Part shown: piece after piece, positions 47,282-55,944 of the stretch | Numbering within the stretch: position 1 is the stretch's first letter | Layout of the letters: every line of letters begins with the position of its first letter | Assembly (NCBI RefSeq): GCF_012910705.2 | Contig: NZ_WTVG02000031.1 | Location: forward strand, 1 to 64,000 | From: Aromatoleum anaerobium | GTDB lineage: Bacteria; Pseudomonadota; Gammaproteobacteria; Burkholderiales; Rhodocyclaceae | Reading direction: 5' to 3' | DNA length: 64,000 nt | The notes under the pieces: generated by a model | Told to the model about the DNA's origin: nothing | Databases searched by the model: none | The model's input: only the letters and a program-made list of their open reading frames with translations | Program-made: the position numbers and the translations under genes

Positions 47282-49504
47282 ATGTCCGACCTGCTCGTCA
47301 ACCTCAATCCCGAACAACTCCAGGCCGTTACCTTGCCGCCGCAACACGCGCTGATCCTCGCGGGCGCCGGTTCCGGCAAGACCCGCGTCCTGACGACGCG
47401 CATCGCGTGGCTCGTGCAGACCGGGCAGGTCGATCCGCAAGGTGTCCTGGCTGTCACTTTTACGAACAAGGCGGCAAAGGAACTGCTCGCACGCCTGTCG
47501 GCGATGCTGCCGCTGAGCTTCAACCGGTCGGCGCGCGGCATGTGGATCGGTACGTTCCACGGACTGTGCAACCGGCTGTTGCGCGCGCATCACCGCGACG
47601 CCGGCCTGCCACAGCTGTTCCAGATCCTCGATTCGGGCGACCAGCTCGCCGCGATCAAGCGGCTCCTGAAGGCGCTGAACGTCGACGACGAGAAATTCCC
47701 GCCGCGCGAACTGCAGCATTTCATCAATGGCCAGAAGGAAGCCGGGCTGCGTCCGCACGCCGTCGAAGCCTGGGACGATTACACCCGCCACCGGGTCGAG
47801 CTCTACATCGAGTACGAGTCGCAGTGCCAGCGCGAGTCTGTCGTGGATTTTGCCGAGCTGCTGCTGCGCACTTACGAACTGCTGGAGCGCAATGAACCGA
47901 TCCGCAAGCATTACCAGCAGCGTTTCCGCCACATTCTGGTGGACGAATTCCAGGACACGAACAAGCTCCAGTACCGCTGGCTGAAGCTGCTTGCCGACGC
48001 CGGTCGCGACGGGGCGGCGAAGCTGTTCTGCGTCGGCGACGACGACCAGTCGATCTATCGTTTCCGGGGTGCCGACGTCGGCAACATGCGCGATTTCGAG
48101 CGCGAGTTTCACGTCGGCAACGTCATTCGCCTCGAGCAGAATTACCGTTCGCACGGCAACATCCTCGACGCCGCGAACGCGATCATCCGCCACAACGCCG
48201 GGCGTCTCGGCAAGAATCTGTGGACCGAACGCGGCGCCGGCGAGCCGATCCGCGTGTTCGAGGCCTGCGGTGACCTCGACGAGGCGCGCTGGATCGTCGA
48301 CGAAATCCAGTCGCTGGTGCGCGACGGCATGAGCCGTTCCGGCATCGCGCTGCTGTATCGCTCGAACGCGCAGTCGCGCGTCCTGGAACACCAGCTCTTT
48401 TCCAGCGGCATCTCCTACCGCGTCTACGGTGGCCTGCGTTTCTTCGAGCGGCAGGAAATCAAGCATGCGCTCGCCTACCTGCGCCTGATCGCGAACCCGG
48501 ACGACGACACCGCGTTCAGCCGCGTCGTCAATTTTCCGACGCGCGGCATCGGCGCCCGGTCGATCGAGGCGTTGCAGGACGCAGCGCGCACCTGGAACAG
48601 CAGCCTGTACGCGGCGGTGCCGCATCTGGCGGGGAAGCCGGGCACGGTGCTGGCCCAGTTCGTGCGCCTGGTCGAAGACCTGCGGCGCGACACCGCGAAG
48701 CTGCCGCTACCGGAACTCGTCGACCACGTGCTCGATGCTTCGGGCTTGCGCAATCATTTCCGCAACGAGAAGGAAGGCCAGGAGCGGCTCGAAAACCTCG
48801 ACGAACTGATCAATGCGGCGGCTAACTTTGTGGCCGAAGCAGGCGTGCAGGCCGATGCGCAGGACATGGCGCACGCGCTGCTCGCCGACTTTCTCGCGCA
48901 CGCGTCGCTCGAGGCCGGCGAGCATCAGGCCGAGGCCGGCAGCGACGCGGTGCAGTTGATGACGGTGCATTCGTCAAAAGGGCTGGAGTTCGACGCGGTT
49001 TTCCTTTCGGGCCTCGAGGAAGGGCTGTTTCCGCACGAGAACAGCATCCTCGAGACGGAAGGGCTGGAGGAGGAGCGCCGGCTGATGTACGTCGCGGTGA
49101 CGCGCGCCCGTCAGCGGCTTTACCTGTCGTTCGCGCAGAGCCGCATGCTGCACGGGCAGACGCGCTACAACCTGCGTTCGCGCTTTCTCGAGGAAATTCC
49201 GGAGGGACTCACAAAGTGGCTGTCACCGCTGAATCCGCGCACGAGCGCGGTGCGCAGCGGGTTCGGCGGCTACTATCAGCCGTCGCGCGGCGGCGTGGTG
49301 GCGAAGGCGCCGGAACAACCGGTTTCGCGCAGCCGCGATCTGGGCGGCTTGCGGGTCGGTCAGCTGGTCACCCATGCCAAGTTCGGCCAGGGCGTGATCG
49401 TCGCCGCCGAGGGCAGCGGCGCGGACGCCCGGGTCCAGATCAACTTCGGCGCCGCCGGCGTCAAGTGGCTGATGCTCGCGGTGGCGAAGCTCGATCCCGC
49501 CTGA
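47282..49504 (+). CDS. uvrD: UvrD-type ATP-dependent DNA helicase
   Basis: 740 residues from MSDLLVNLNPEQLQAV. Superfamily 1A motifs: Walker A GAGSGKTRVL, TFTNKAAKEL, motif II VDEFQDTN, GDDDQSIYRFRGA, LEQNYRS, and motif V LMTVHSSKGLEFD. The C-terminal segment VGQLVTHAKFGQGVIVAAEG to KWLMLAVAKLDP is the Tudor-like domain of UvrD/PcrA, which favours UvrD over Rep. It unwinds DNA 3'-5' in nucleotide-excision and mismatch repair. It converges on parA. Confidence 0.95.
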   Translation: MSDLLVNLNPEQLQAVTLPPQHALILAGAGSGKTRVLTTRIAWLVQTGQVDPQGVLAVTFTNKAAKELLARLSAMLPLSFNRSARGMWIGTFHGLCNRLLRAHHRDAGLPQLFQILDSGDQLAAIKRLLKALNVDDEKFPPRELQHFINGQKEAGLRPHAVEAWDDYTRHRVELYIEYESQCQRESVVDFAELLLRTYELLERNEPIRKHYQQRFRHILVDEFQDTNKLQYRWLKLLADAGRDGAAKLFCVGDDDQSIYRFRGADVGNMRDFEREFHVGNVIRLEQNYRSHGNILDAANAIIRHNAGRLGKNLWTERGAGEPIRVFEACGDLDEARWIVDEIQSLVRDGMSRSGIALLYRSNAQSRVLEHQLFSSGISYRVYGGLRFFERQEIKHALAYLRLIANPDDDTAFSRVVNFPTRGIGARSIEALQDAARTWNSSLYAAVPHLAGKPGTVLAQFVRLVEDLRRDTAKLPLPELVDHVLDASGLRNHFRNEKEGQERLENLDELINAAANFVAEAGVQADAQDMAHALLADFLAHASLEAGEHQAEAGSDAVQLMTVHSSKGLEFDAVFLSGLEEGLFPHENSILETEGLEEERRLMYVAVTRARQRLYLSFAQSRMLHGQTRYNLRSRFLEEIPEGLTKWLSPLNPRTSAVRSGFGGYYQPSRGGVVAKAPEQPVSRSRDLGGLRVGQLVTHAKFGQGVIVAAEGSGADARVQINFGAAGVKWLMLAVAKLDPA

Positions 49505-49543
49505 CTTCGGCTGCGCGCGATACCGGCCCACCAACGCCCGTCG

Positions 49544-50323
49544 TCAGGCGCCGTATTTCCGTGCCAGCGAGTCGTGCAGCGCGACGTACTCCTGCGCGAG
49601 CTTGTGCTTCGCGTCGAGATGGATCATCGGCCGCGCCTGCTCGTGGGATTCCTTGATCTTCACGGACGCGGACAAATAGGGCGTCAGCACCGGCAGGCCT
49701 TCGTCGATCAGTTCCTGCACGACTTTCTGCGGCAGTGCGGCGCGTGCCTGGAACTGGTTGACGACGATCCCTTCGACCTGCAGGTCGCGATTGTGGTCGC
49801 TGCGGATTTCCTGCACGTTTTCCAGCAGCGAGTACAGCGCACGGCGGGAAAACTCGTCGCAGTCGAACGGGATCAGGCAGCCGTGCGCGGCGATCAGTGC
49901 CGAGCGGGTGTAGAAATTGAGCGCCGGCGGCGTGTCGATGTAGATGCAGTCGTAGCGGCCGGCCAGCTCCTCGAGCGCATCGCGCAGCTTGTAGATCTTG
50001 TAGCGCGACTCGAGCTTGCCCTGCAGGTCTTCGAGTCCCGGGTGCGAAGGCATCACGTCGAGCCCTTCGAAAGGGCTCGCGACGACGAACTCGGTCGTCT
50101 TCTTCGGGTTCAGCTTGAAGTTGAGCGTCTGGTCGAAGAAATCCGCCAGCGTCGTGTCGAACTCCCCGCCGGAGCGGCCGAGCAGATATTGGGTCGAGTT
50201 GCCCTGCGGGTCGAGGTCGACGACCAGCGTACGCCTGCCCCGGTGGGCGCTGATCGCCGCGAGGTTGCAGGTAATGGTTGACTTGCCGACTCCGCCTTTC
50301 TGATTGAATACCACGCGTCGCAT
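49544..50323 (-). CDS. Orphan ParA-family ATPase
   Basis: 259 residues from MRRVVFNQKGGVGKST. The deviant Walker A KGGVGKST with the signature Lys, switch motif VVDLDPQGNSTQYLL and IYIDTPPALNF are ParA features. No ParB-like gene or parS-like repeat lies nearby, and the gene stands between convergent uvrD and divergent maeB, so it is unlikely to be the replicon-partition ParA. Orphan ParA proteins position cellular cargo such as chemoreceptors or storage granules in related bacteria; the cargo here is unknown. No N-terminal HTH domain is present. Confidence 0.88.
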   Translation of the reverse strand: MRRVVFNQKGGVGKSTITCNLAAISAHRGRRTLVVDLDPQGNSTQYLLGRSGGEFDTTLADFFDQTLNFKLNPKKTTEFVVASPFEGLDVMPSHPGLEDLQGKLESRYKIYKLRDALEELAGRYDCIYIDTPPALNFYTRSALIAAHGCLIPFDCDEFSRRALYSLLENVQEIRSDHNRDLQVEGIVVNQFQARAALPQKVVQELIDEGLPVLTPYLSASVKIKESHEQARPMIHLDAKHKLAQEYVALHDSLARKYGA

Positions 50324-50708
50324 CTTGGCTTTCCTGGTTGGGCTGCCACGCGATTGTGCCAAAAAATGTCCACGGGCAGTGCCGATGTGCGCCGACGCCG
50401 CGCAGGCACAGAAGATGGCGCGCAACGCCATGCCGGCTTGCCCTGACATCCCTCTGCCCAAGGCTGGGCGGCTGCGCTAAACTTTCGCCTCGTCAAAGGT
50501 GGCGTCAGCGGCTGTCGCATGAAGCCGCCGTCATGCGGGCCGCCGCGCCCGATCCGCTGCGATGCCCGGTTCAATGCCGGCCATTCGATCAGAACAAGCC
50601 ACATCGCTGCGGACATTCCTCATTGGTTGGCGAGGCGCCGGTGCGAGCGCAGAGTTTTTCCGCACATTCATGAACAAAGACAACCCACTTAGCACGAGAG
50701 GGAGCGCA
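50324..50708. other. 385-base region between divergent parA and maeB
   Basis: No gene was supported. It should contain promoters of both genes; TAAACT at 50478-50483 is a possible -10 for maeB but no good -35 accompanies it. AGAGGGAG at 50697-50704 is the maeB ribosome site. Confidence 0.4.
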
Positions 50709-53012
50709 ATGGATCAGGATTTCATCACCGCGGCACTGGATTATCATCGTTCGCCGACCCACGGGAAAATTTCGGTTGTTCCCACCAAGAGCCTGACGAA
50801 CCAGCGCGATCTCGCGCTCGCCTACTCGCCGGGCGTGGCCGCGGCGTGCGACGCGATCGTCGCGGACCCGGGACAGGCGCGCGAACTGACATCGCGCGGC
50901 AATCTCGTCGCCGTCGTCACGAATGGCACCGCGGTGCTCGGGCTGGGCAACATCGGTCCGCTCGCGTCGAAACCGGTCATGGAAGGCAAGGGCTGCCTGT
51001 TCAAGAAGTTCGCGAACATCGACGTGTTCGACATCGAACTCGCCGAACGGGACCCGGACAAGCTCATCGAGATCATCGCGTCGCTCGAGCCGACGCTCGG
51101 CGGCGTCAACCTCGAGGACATCAAGGCGCCCGAGTGTTTCTACATCGAGCAGAAACTGCGCGAGCGGATGAACATTCCGGTCTTTCATGACGACCAGCAC
51201 GGCACCGCGATCATTTCGTCGGCAGGGCTGATCAACGGTCTCAAGATCGTCGGCAAGGACATCGGCGAAGTGAAGCTGGTGTGCTCGGGCGCGGGCGCCG
51301 CGGCGATCGCGTGCCTCGACCTGATGGTCGGGCTCGGGGTGAAGCGCGAGAACGTGTTCGTCTGCGACTCCAAAGGCGTGATCCGCGTCGGCCGTGACGA
51401 GAACATGGAACCGAACAAGGCCCGCTACGCGCAGAGTACCGACGCGACGACGCTTGGCGAGGTCATCGACGGCGCCGACGTGTTCCTCGGCCTGTCGACC
51501 GCGGGCGTGCTGAAGCCCGAGATGGTCAAACGGATGGCGGACAAGCCGCTGATCTTCGCGCTCGCGAACCCGAATCCGGAAATCCTGCCCGAAGTGGCGA
51601 AGGAAGCGCGTCCGGACTGCATCATCGCCACCGGGCGGTCCGATTATCCGAACCAGGTCAACAACGTGCTGTGCTTCCCGTTCATCTTCCGCGGCGCGCT
51701 CGATGCCGGCGCGACGAAGATCACTGAGGAGATGAAGCTCGCGTGCGTGAAGGCGATCGCGGAACTCGCCCGCGCCGAGCAAAGCGACATCGTCGCCGCG
51801 GCCTACGGCAACGCCGACCTGCATTTCGGCCCGGACTACATCATTCCCAGCCCGTTCGACCCGCGCCTGATCGTCAAGATCGCGCCTGCGGTCGCCAAGG
51901 CGGCGATGGAATCCGGCGTCGCGACGAGGCCGATCGAGGATCTCGCAGCCTACGCGGCGAGCCTGTCGGATTTCGTCTATCAGTCGGGCATTGTCATGAA
52001 GCCGGTGTTCTCCGCGGCGAAGCGGATCCCGGCCGAATTCAAGCGCGTGCTGTACGCCGAAGGCGAGGACGAACGCGTGCTGCATGCCGCCCGCGTCGTC
52101 ATCGACGAGGAACTCGCGCGGCCGATCCTGATCGGCAGGCCGAGCGTGATCGAGATGCGTATCCAGAAGATCGGCCTGAACCTGGTGCCCGGGCGCGACT
52201 TCGACATCATCAATCCCGAGTCCGACCCGCGCTACCGCGAGCTGTGGCAGGAATACCACCACATGATGTGCCGCGACGGCGTGACGCCCGAGCTGGCGAA
52301 GGCGAAGATGCGCCGCGACACGACGCTGATCGGCTGCATGGTGCTGCGTCGCGGCGACGCCGACGCGCTGGTGTGCGGCACCTTCGGCTCTTACGACTAC
52401 CACTTCAAGACCGTCGAGGACGTCATCGGGTTGAAGAAGGGCTCGAAGCTGTTCGCGGCGATGAGCCTGCTGCTGCTGCCCAAGCGCATGCTCGCGATCA
52501 CCGATCCGTACGTGAACGAGAATCCGAGCGCCGAGGAAGTCGCTGAAATCGCCCGGATGGCCGCCGAAGAGCTGCGCCGTTTCGGCATCGAGCCGCGCGT
52601 CGCGCTGTTGTCTCATTCGAACTTCGGCAGCTCGCGTTCGACTTCCGCGCGCAAGATGCGCGAGGCGTCCGAGATCCTCCGCCGCATCGCCCCGGGCCTC
52701 GAATGCGACGGCGAGATGCACGGCGATTCGGCGCTGTCGCCGGATATCCGCAAGAAGTCGAACCCGGACTCCATGCTCACCGGCGAAGCCAACCTCGTCG
52801 TGATGCCGAACCTCGACGCGGCGAACATTTCGTTCAACTTGATGAAGATCGCGAACGGCGACGGTGTGTCGGTCGGTCCGATGCTGCTTGGCGCGGCGCT
52901 GCCGGTGCATATCCTGACGCCGTCGGCGACCGTGCGCCGGCTTGTGAACATCACCGCCGTGTCGGTGGTCGACGCTTTCGAGCAGCGGCAGTTTGCCGCC
53001 GCGCAGGAGTAA
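50709..53012 (+). CDS. maeB: NADP-dependent malic enzyme (MaeB type)
   Basis: 767 residues from [16 protein letters not shown]. The N-terminal malic domain ([36 protein letters not shown]), a Rossmann NADP domain ([15 protein letters not shown]) and a C-terminal phosphotransacetylase-like domain (from about residue 440, [21 protein letters not shown]) form the long MaeB type. It decarboxylates malate to pyruvate with NADPH formation; the PTA-like part usually senses acetyl-CoA allosterically. Together with AceA it links acetate-type growth to NADPH and pyruvate supply. An ATG at 50670 is in frame, but the strong GAGGGAG site favours 50709. Confidence 0.95.
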   Translation: MDQDFITAALDYHRSPTHGKISVVPTKSLTNQRDLALAYSPGVAAACDAIVADPGQARELTSRGNLVAVVTNGTAVLGLGNIGPLASKPVMEGKGCLFKKFANIDVFDIELAERDPDKLIEIIASLEPTLGGVNLEDIKAPECFYIEQKLRERMNIPVFHDDQHGTAIISSAGLINGLKIVGKDIGEVKLVCSGAGAAAIACLDLMVGLGVKRENVFVCDSKGVIRVGRDENMEPNKARYAQSTDATTLGEVIDGADVFLGLSTAGVLKPEMVKRMADKPLIFALANPNPEILPEVAKEARPDCIIATGRSDYPNQVNNVLCFPFIFRGALDAGATKITEEMKLACVKAIAELARAEQSDIVAAAYGNADLHFGPDYIIPSPFDPRLIVKIAPAVAKAAMESGVATRPIEDLAAYAASLSDFVYQSGIVMKPVFSAAKRIPAEFKRVLYAEGEDERVLHAARVVIDEELARPILIGRPSVIEMRIQKIGLNLVPGRDFDIINPESDPRYRELWQEYHHMMCRDGVTPELAKAKMRRDTTLIGCMVLRRGDADALVCGTFGSYDYHFKTVEDVIGLKKGSKLFAAMSLLLLPKRMLAITDPYVNENPSAEEVAEIARMAAEELRRFGIEPRVALLSHSNFGSSRSTSARKMREASEILRRIAPGLECDGEMHGDSALSPDIRKKSNPDSMLTGEANLVVMPNLDAANISFNLMKIANGDGVSVGPMLLGAALPVHILTPSATVRRLVNITAVSVVDAFEQRQFAAAQE

Positions 53013-53080
53013 GGTAAGGCTGTCCGGCCGCCGGTTCCGTCGAGGAGCCGGCGGCTGCGACGAACGTCATCCCGGTTTTC

Positions 53081-53281
53081 ATGCAACGCCTGCTGATCGT
53101 CCTCGGCTTGATCCTGGTTGCCGCGGGCCTGTTATGGCCGTGGTTGGCACGCCTGCCGTTCGGCCGGCTTCCTGGCGACTTCCACATCGAACGGGAAGGC
53201 TTCGGCTTCTATTTTCCGCTGACGACAGGCCTGATCGTCTCGATCGTGATCAGCCTTATCCTCTGGATCTTGCGCCGCTGA
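53081..53281 (+). CDS. DUF2905 small membrane protein
   Basis: 66 residues with two hydrophobic segments (LLIVLGLILVAAGLLWPWL and LTTGLIVSIVISLILWIL) joined by a short cytoplasmic or periplasmic loop, LGRLPGDFHIE-like (RLPFGRLPGDFHIEREGFGFYFP). This pattern is the DUF2905 family, of unknown function. It sits 36 bases before the phospholipase gene and may be cotranscribed with it. Confidence 0.85.
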   Translation: MQRLLIVLGLILVAAGLLWPWLARLPFGRLPGDFHIEREGFGFYFPLTTGLIVSIVISLILWILRR

Positions 53282-53316
53282 GGCCTGGCGTCGGCCAGCC
53301 CTACAGGAGACCCCGG

Positions 53317-54453
53317 ATGCGAATTCCCGTGCTCGCGGCCGTGGCCGCGATGCTTCTTGGCGCACCCGCGGCCCGGGCCGAATGGCTGCTGGCCGCTTTC
53401 GCTACGCGCGTGGTCGCCGGGCAACCGCTGAATATTTCGATCGCCCGCGACGCTTCCGACGAGTTGCCGCTGCCGGATCGTCTCGAAGCCGTCATCGAAG
53501 TCGGCGAACAGCGTGTCGCCGTGGAACTGCTGGCCGCAGGCGGCGGCGAGGGCGCCGCGTTCCGGCGCGATTACGTGCTGAACTGGCCGGAGCAGCTCAC
53601 GGGAGCCGCGGTCGTGGAACTCGCCGACCGCGGTTCGTCGCGCCTGCTGCTGATCGCGCAGGAAGCTGCCGCGCCGCCCGGCGCCGACGTGGCCAAGGCT
53701 GCGCAGGAGCCGGTCCTGCCTGCGGCGACACTTCCGCCGGCCCCGGCGCTGTCGGTCAACGAGCCGATGTATTTCCTCGTCGGCGGCGGGGCCGGTCGCT
53801 CGGCGCGTGTCCAGCTCAGTTTCAAGTACCGCATCTTCGAGCCCGAAGGCCCCGTTGCCGAACTGCTGCCGCCGTTGCGCGGCCTGCATTTCGGTTACAC
53901 GCAAACCTCGGTGTGGGATCTGCGCTCGGACTCGAAGCCGTTCCGCGACACGAGCTACCGGCCGTCGCTGTTCTACGAGTGGCGACTCGCGTCCGATTCC
54001 GACCGCCAGCACGGCATTACCGTACGCACGGGCTACGAGCACGAATCGAACGGGCGGGACCGGGAGAACTCGCGCAGCCTCGACACGCTGTTCGCGTCGC
54101 TGGACTGGCGTCATCGCCTCGGCGAGCGGCAATCCTATGTCGGCATCACGCCGAAGATCTGGGGTTACCTCGATCGCGACGAAAACCCGGACATCCACCG
54201 CTATCGCGGTTATGGCGAACTCGGGGTGCGTTTCGGCCGGGACGACGGCTTTCTCGCTCAGCTGCGCCTGCGCCACTCGACGCGCGGTGGCAGTTCGCAG
54301 CTCGATCTGTCATATCCGCTGTCGCGCGCGATCCTGTCGGACACCGCGTCCTACCTGCATTTCCAGGTGTTCGACGGATATGGCGAAACATTGCTCGATT
54401 ACAACCGGTCGCGCGGAACGCAGTTTAGAATCGGCTTCTCGATCCAGCGCTGA
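53317..54453 (+). CDS. pldA: Outer-membrane phospholipase A-like protein
   Basis: 378 residues. A Sec signal peptide (to about residue 21, ending ARA) precedes a beta-rich N-terminal extension of about 125 residues not found in Escherichia coli PldA. The OMPLA barrel follows: catalytic motif YEHESNGRD with His242 and Ser244, then strands ending GYGETLLDYNRSRGTQFRIGFSIQR, matching the family end. The position equivalent to catalytic Asn156 of E. coli OMPLA appears to be Asp256 (SRSLD versus SRSWN). The enzyme would hydrolyse phospholipids in the outer leaflet, maintaining lipid asymmetry. AGGAG lies 7 bases before the ATG. Confidence 0.88.
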   Translation: MRIPVLAAVAAMLLGAPAARAEWLLAAFATRVVAGQPLNISIARDASDELPLPDRLEAVIEVGEQRVAVELLAAGGGEGAAFRRDYVLNWPEQLTGAAVVELADRGSSRLLLIAQEAAAPPGADVAKAAQEPVLPAATLPPAPALSVNEPMYFLVGGGAGRSARVQLSFKYRIFEPEGPVAELLPPLRGLHFGYTQTSVWDLRSDSKPFRDTSYRPSLFYEWRLASDSDRQHGITVRTGYEHESNGRDRENSRSLDTLFASLDWRHRLGERQSYVGITPKIWGYLDRDENPDIHRYRGYGELGVRFGRDDGFLAQLRLRHSTRGGSSQLDLSYPLSRAILSDTASYLHFQVFDGYGETLLDYNRSRGTQFRIGFSIQR

Positions 54454-54529
54454 ACCGCGGGCGACGGCGGTTGCCCTCCTGCGCTTGCCTGCGCCGCGCG
54501 GGCCGCATCGAACCCACAAGGAGACCAGC

Positions 54530-55504
54530 ATGCCCCATGCGATTCGCTTCCATCGAACCGGCGGCCCCGAGGTCCTGCAATGGGAGGCCATCGATGTTCC
54601 GTCGCCCGCGCAGGGCGAGGCGCGCGTGCGGCAGCATGCCGTCGGGCTCAACTACATCGACACATACCATCGCACCGGGCTGTATCCGGCGCCGTTGCCG
54701 TCCGGCATCGGTCTCGAGGCGGCCGGGGTCGTGGAGGCGGTCGGCGAGGGGGTGGACGATCTCGCGCCGGACGACCGTGTCGCCTATGCCGGAGGCCCGC
54801 TCGGCGCCTATGCGGACCTGCGCAACATGCCGGCCGACCGGCTCGTGAAGCTTCCCGACCCGGTCTCGTTCGAGCAGGGCGCGGCGATGCTGCTGCAGGG
54901 GCTGACTGCGCAGTATCTGCTGCGTCGCACCTACCGCGTGCAACCGGGTGACACGATCCTCATCCACGCCGCCGCGGGCGGGGTCGGCCTGATCGTGTGC
55001 CAGTGGGCGAAGGCGCTCGGCGCAACCGTCATCGGAACCGTGGGTTCGGATGAGAAGGCTGAACTCGCCCGTGCCCACGGCTGTGACCATCCGATCGTCT
55101 ACACGCGCGAGAACTTCGCCGAGCGGGTCAGGGAGATCACCGGCGGCGAAGGGTTGCCGGTGGTCTATGACTCGATCGGCAAGGATACTTTCATGGAGTC
55201 GCTGGGCTGCCTGCGGCCGCTCGGCATGATGGTGCTGTTCGGTGCCGCTTCGGGGCCGGTGCCGCCGTTCGATCTCGGCCTGCTCGCGAAGATGGGGTCG
55301 CTGTTTATCACGCGCCCGACGCTGTTTACCTACTCGGCCAGGCGGCCGGATCTGCTCGCGATGGCGGCCGATCTCTTTGATGTCGTCATCTCGGGCAAGG
55401 TGCGGATCGAGGTCAACCAGCGTTTCGCGCTGAAGGACGCTTCGCAGGCGCACCTTGAGCTCGAGGCCCGCCGCACCACCGGTTCGTCGATCCTGCTGCC
55501 GTGA
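54530..55504 (+). CDS. NADPH:quinone oxidoreductase (zeta-crystallin type)
   Basis: 324 residues of the zinc-free medium-chain dehydrogenase family. GLNYIDTYHRTGLYPAPLPSGIGLEAAG is the QOR signature; the nucleotide site is HAAAGGVGLIVCQWAKALGA. No zinc-ligand Cys cluster is present. Members reduce quinones or unsaturated carbonyls with NADPH. AAGGAG (54518-54523) precedes the ATG by 6 bases. It overlaps the next gene by 4 bases (GTGA). Confidence 0.92.
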   Translation: MPHAIRFHRTGGPEVLQWEAIDVPSPAQGEARVRQHAVGLNYIDTYHRTGLYPAPLPSGIGLEAAGVVEAVGEGVDDLAPDDRVAYAGGPLGAYADLRNMPADRLVKLPDPVSFEQGAAMLLQGLTAQYLLRRTYRVQPGDTILIHAAAGGVGLIVCQWAKALGATVIGTVGSDEKAELARAHGCDHPIVYTRENFAERVREITGGEGLPVVYDSIGKDTFMESLGCLRPLGMMVLFGAASGPVPPFDLGLLAKMGSLFITRPTLFTYSARRPDLLAMAADLFDVVISGKVRIEVNQRFALKDASQAHLELEARRTTGSSILLP

Positions 55505-55902
55505 GTGCGCGCCGCGAAGGTGCATCGCCGGGAGGCCTGCTGGCGCTGTTCCTGATCCTGGTCTTTCCGGCCGCGCCGCTCGTGCCGCAGGCGCTGGCGC
55601 AACCGGCGGGCCAGAGCGCGATGAGCCCGGCCGCGACGGCGTTCCTGGCGGCGAGCAGCCGGCGCATCGAGGACCACTTCGTCAGCGAGGTCGTGCGCAT
55701 CACCGGCGCCACCCCGGCACAGGTGCGCAGGGCGATGCCCGACGAACGCCGCATCACGTCGACGGCTTCGCGACTCATCTCCGCGCTCGAAGCGGAACTC
55801 GGCGCGCCGTTGCCGCCCGGGCAGCAGCAGGCGATTCTCGAGGCCGACCACGCGCGCAAGCAGTCTCTGGCACAGGCCCGCGAGGCCGCCCGGCAGCGTT
55901 GA
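55501..55902 (+). CDS. Secreted hypothetical protein
   Basis: 133 residues from a GTG that overlaps the quinone-reductase stop by 4 bases. A hydrophobic segment (GGLLALFLILVFPAAPLVPQALA) looks like a signal peptide cleaved after ALA; the mature part of about 100 residues is helical and charged (RRIEDHFVSEVVRITGATPAQVRRAMP) with a C-terminal Ala/Arg/Gln helix. I do not recognise the family. Translational coupling suggests it is made with the quinone reductase. dnaE begins 42 bases downstream. Confidence 0.65.
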   Translation: MSARREGASPGGLLALFLILVFPAAPLVPQALAQPAGQSAMSPAATAFLAASSRRIEDHFVSEVVRITGATPAQVRRAMPDERRITSTASRLISALEAELGAPLPPGQQQAILEADHARKQSLAQAREAARQR

Positions 55903-55944
55903 GCGATCACGTGAGGTGGCGGGGCATCGGGTAAAATTCCGCCC

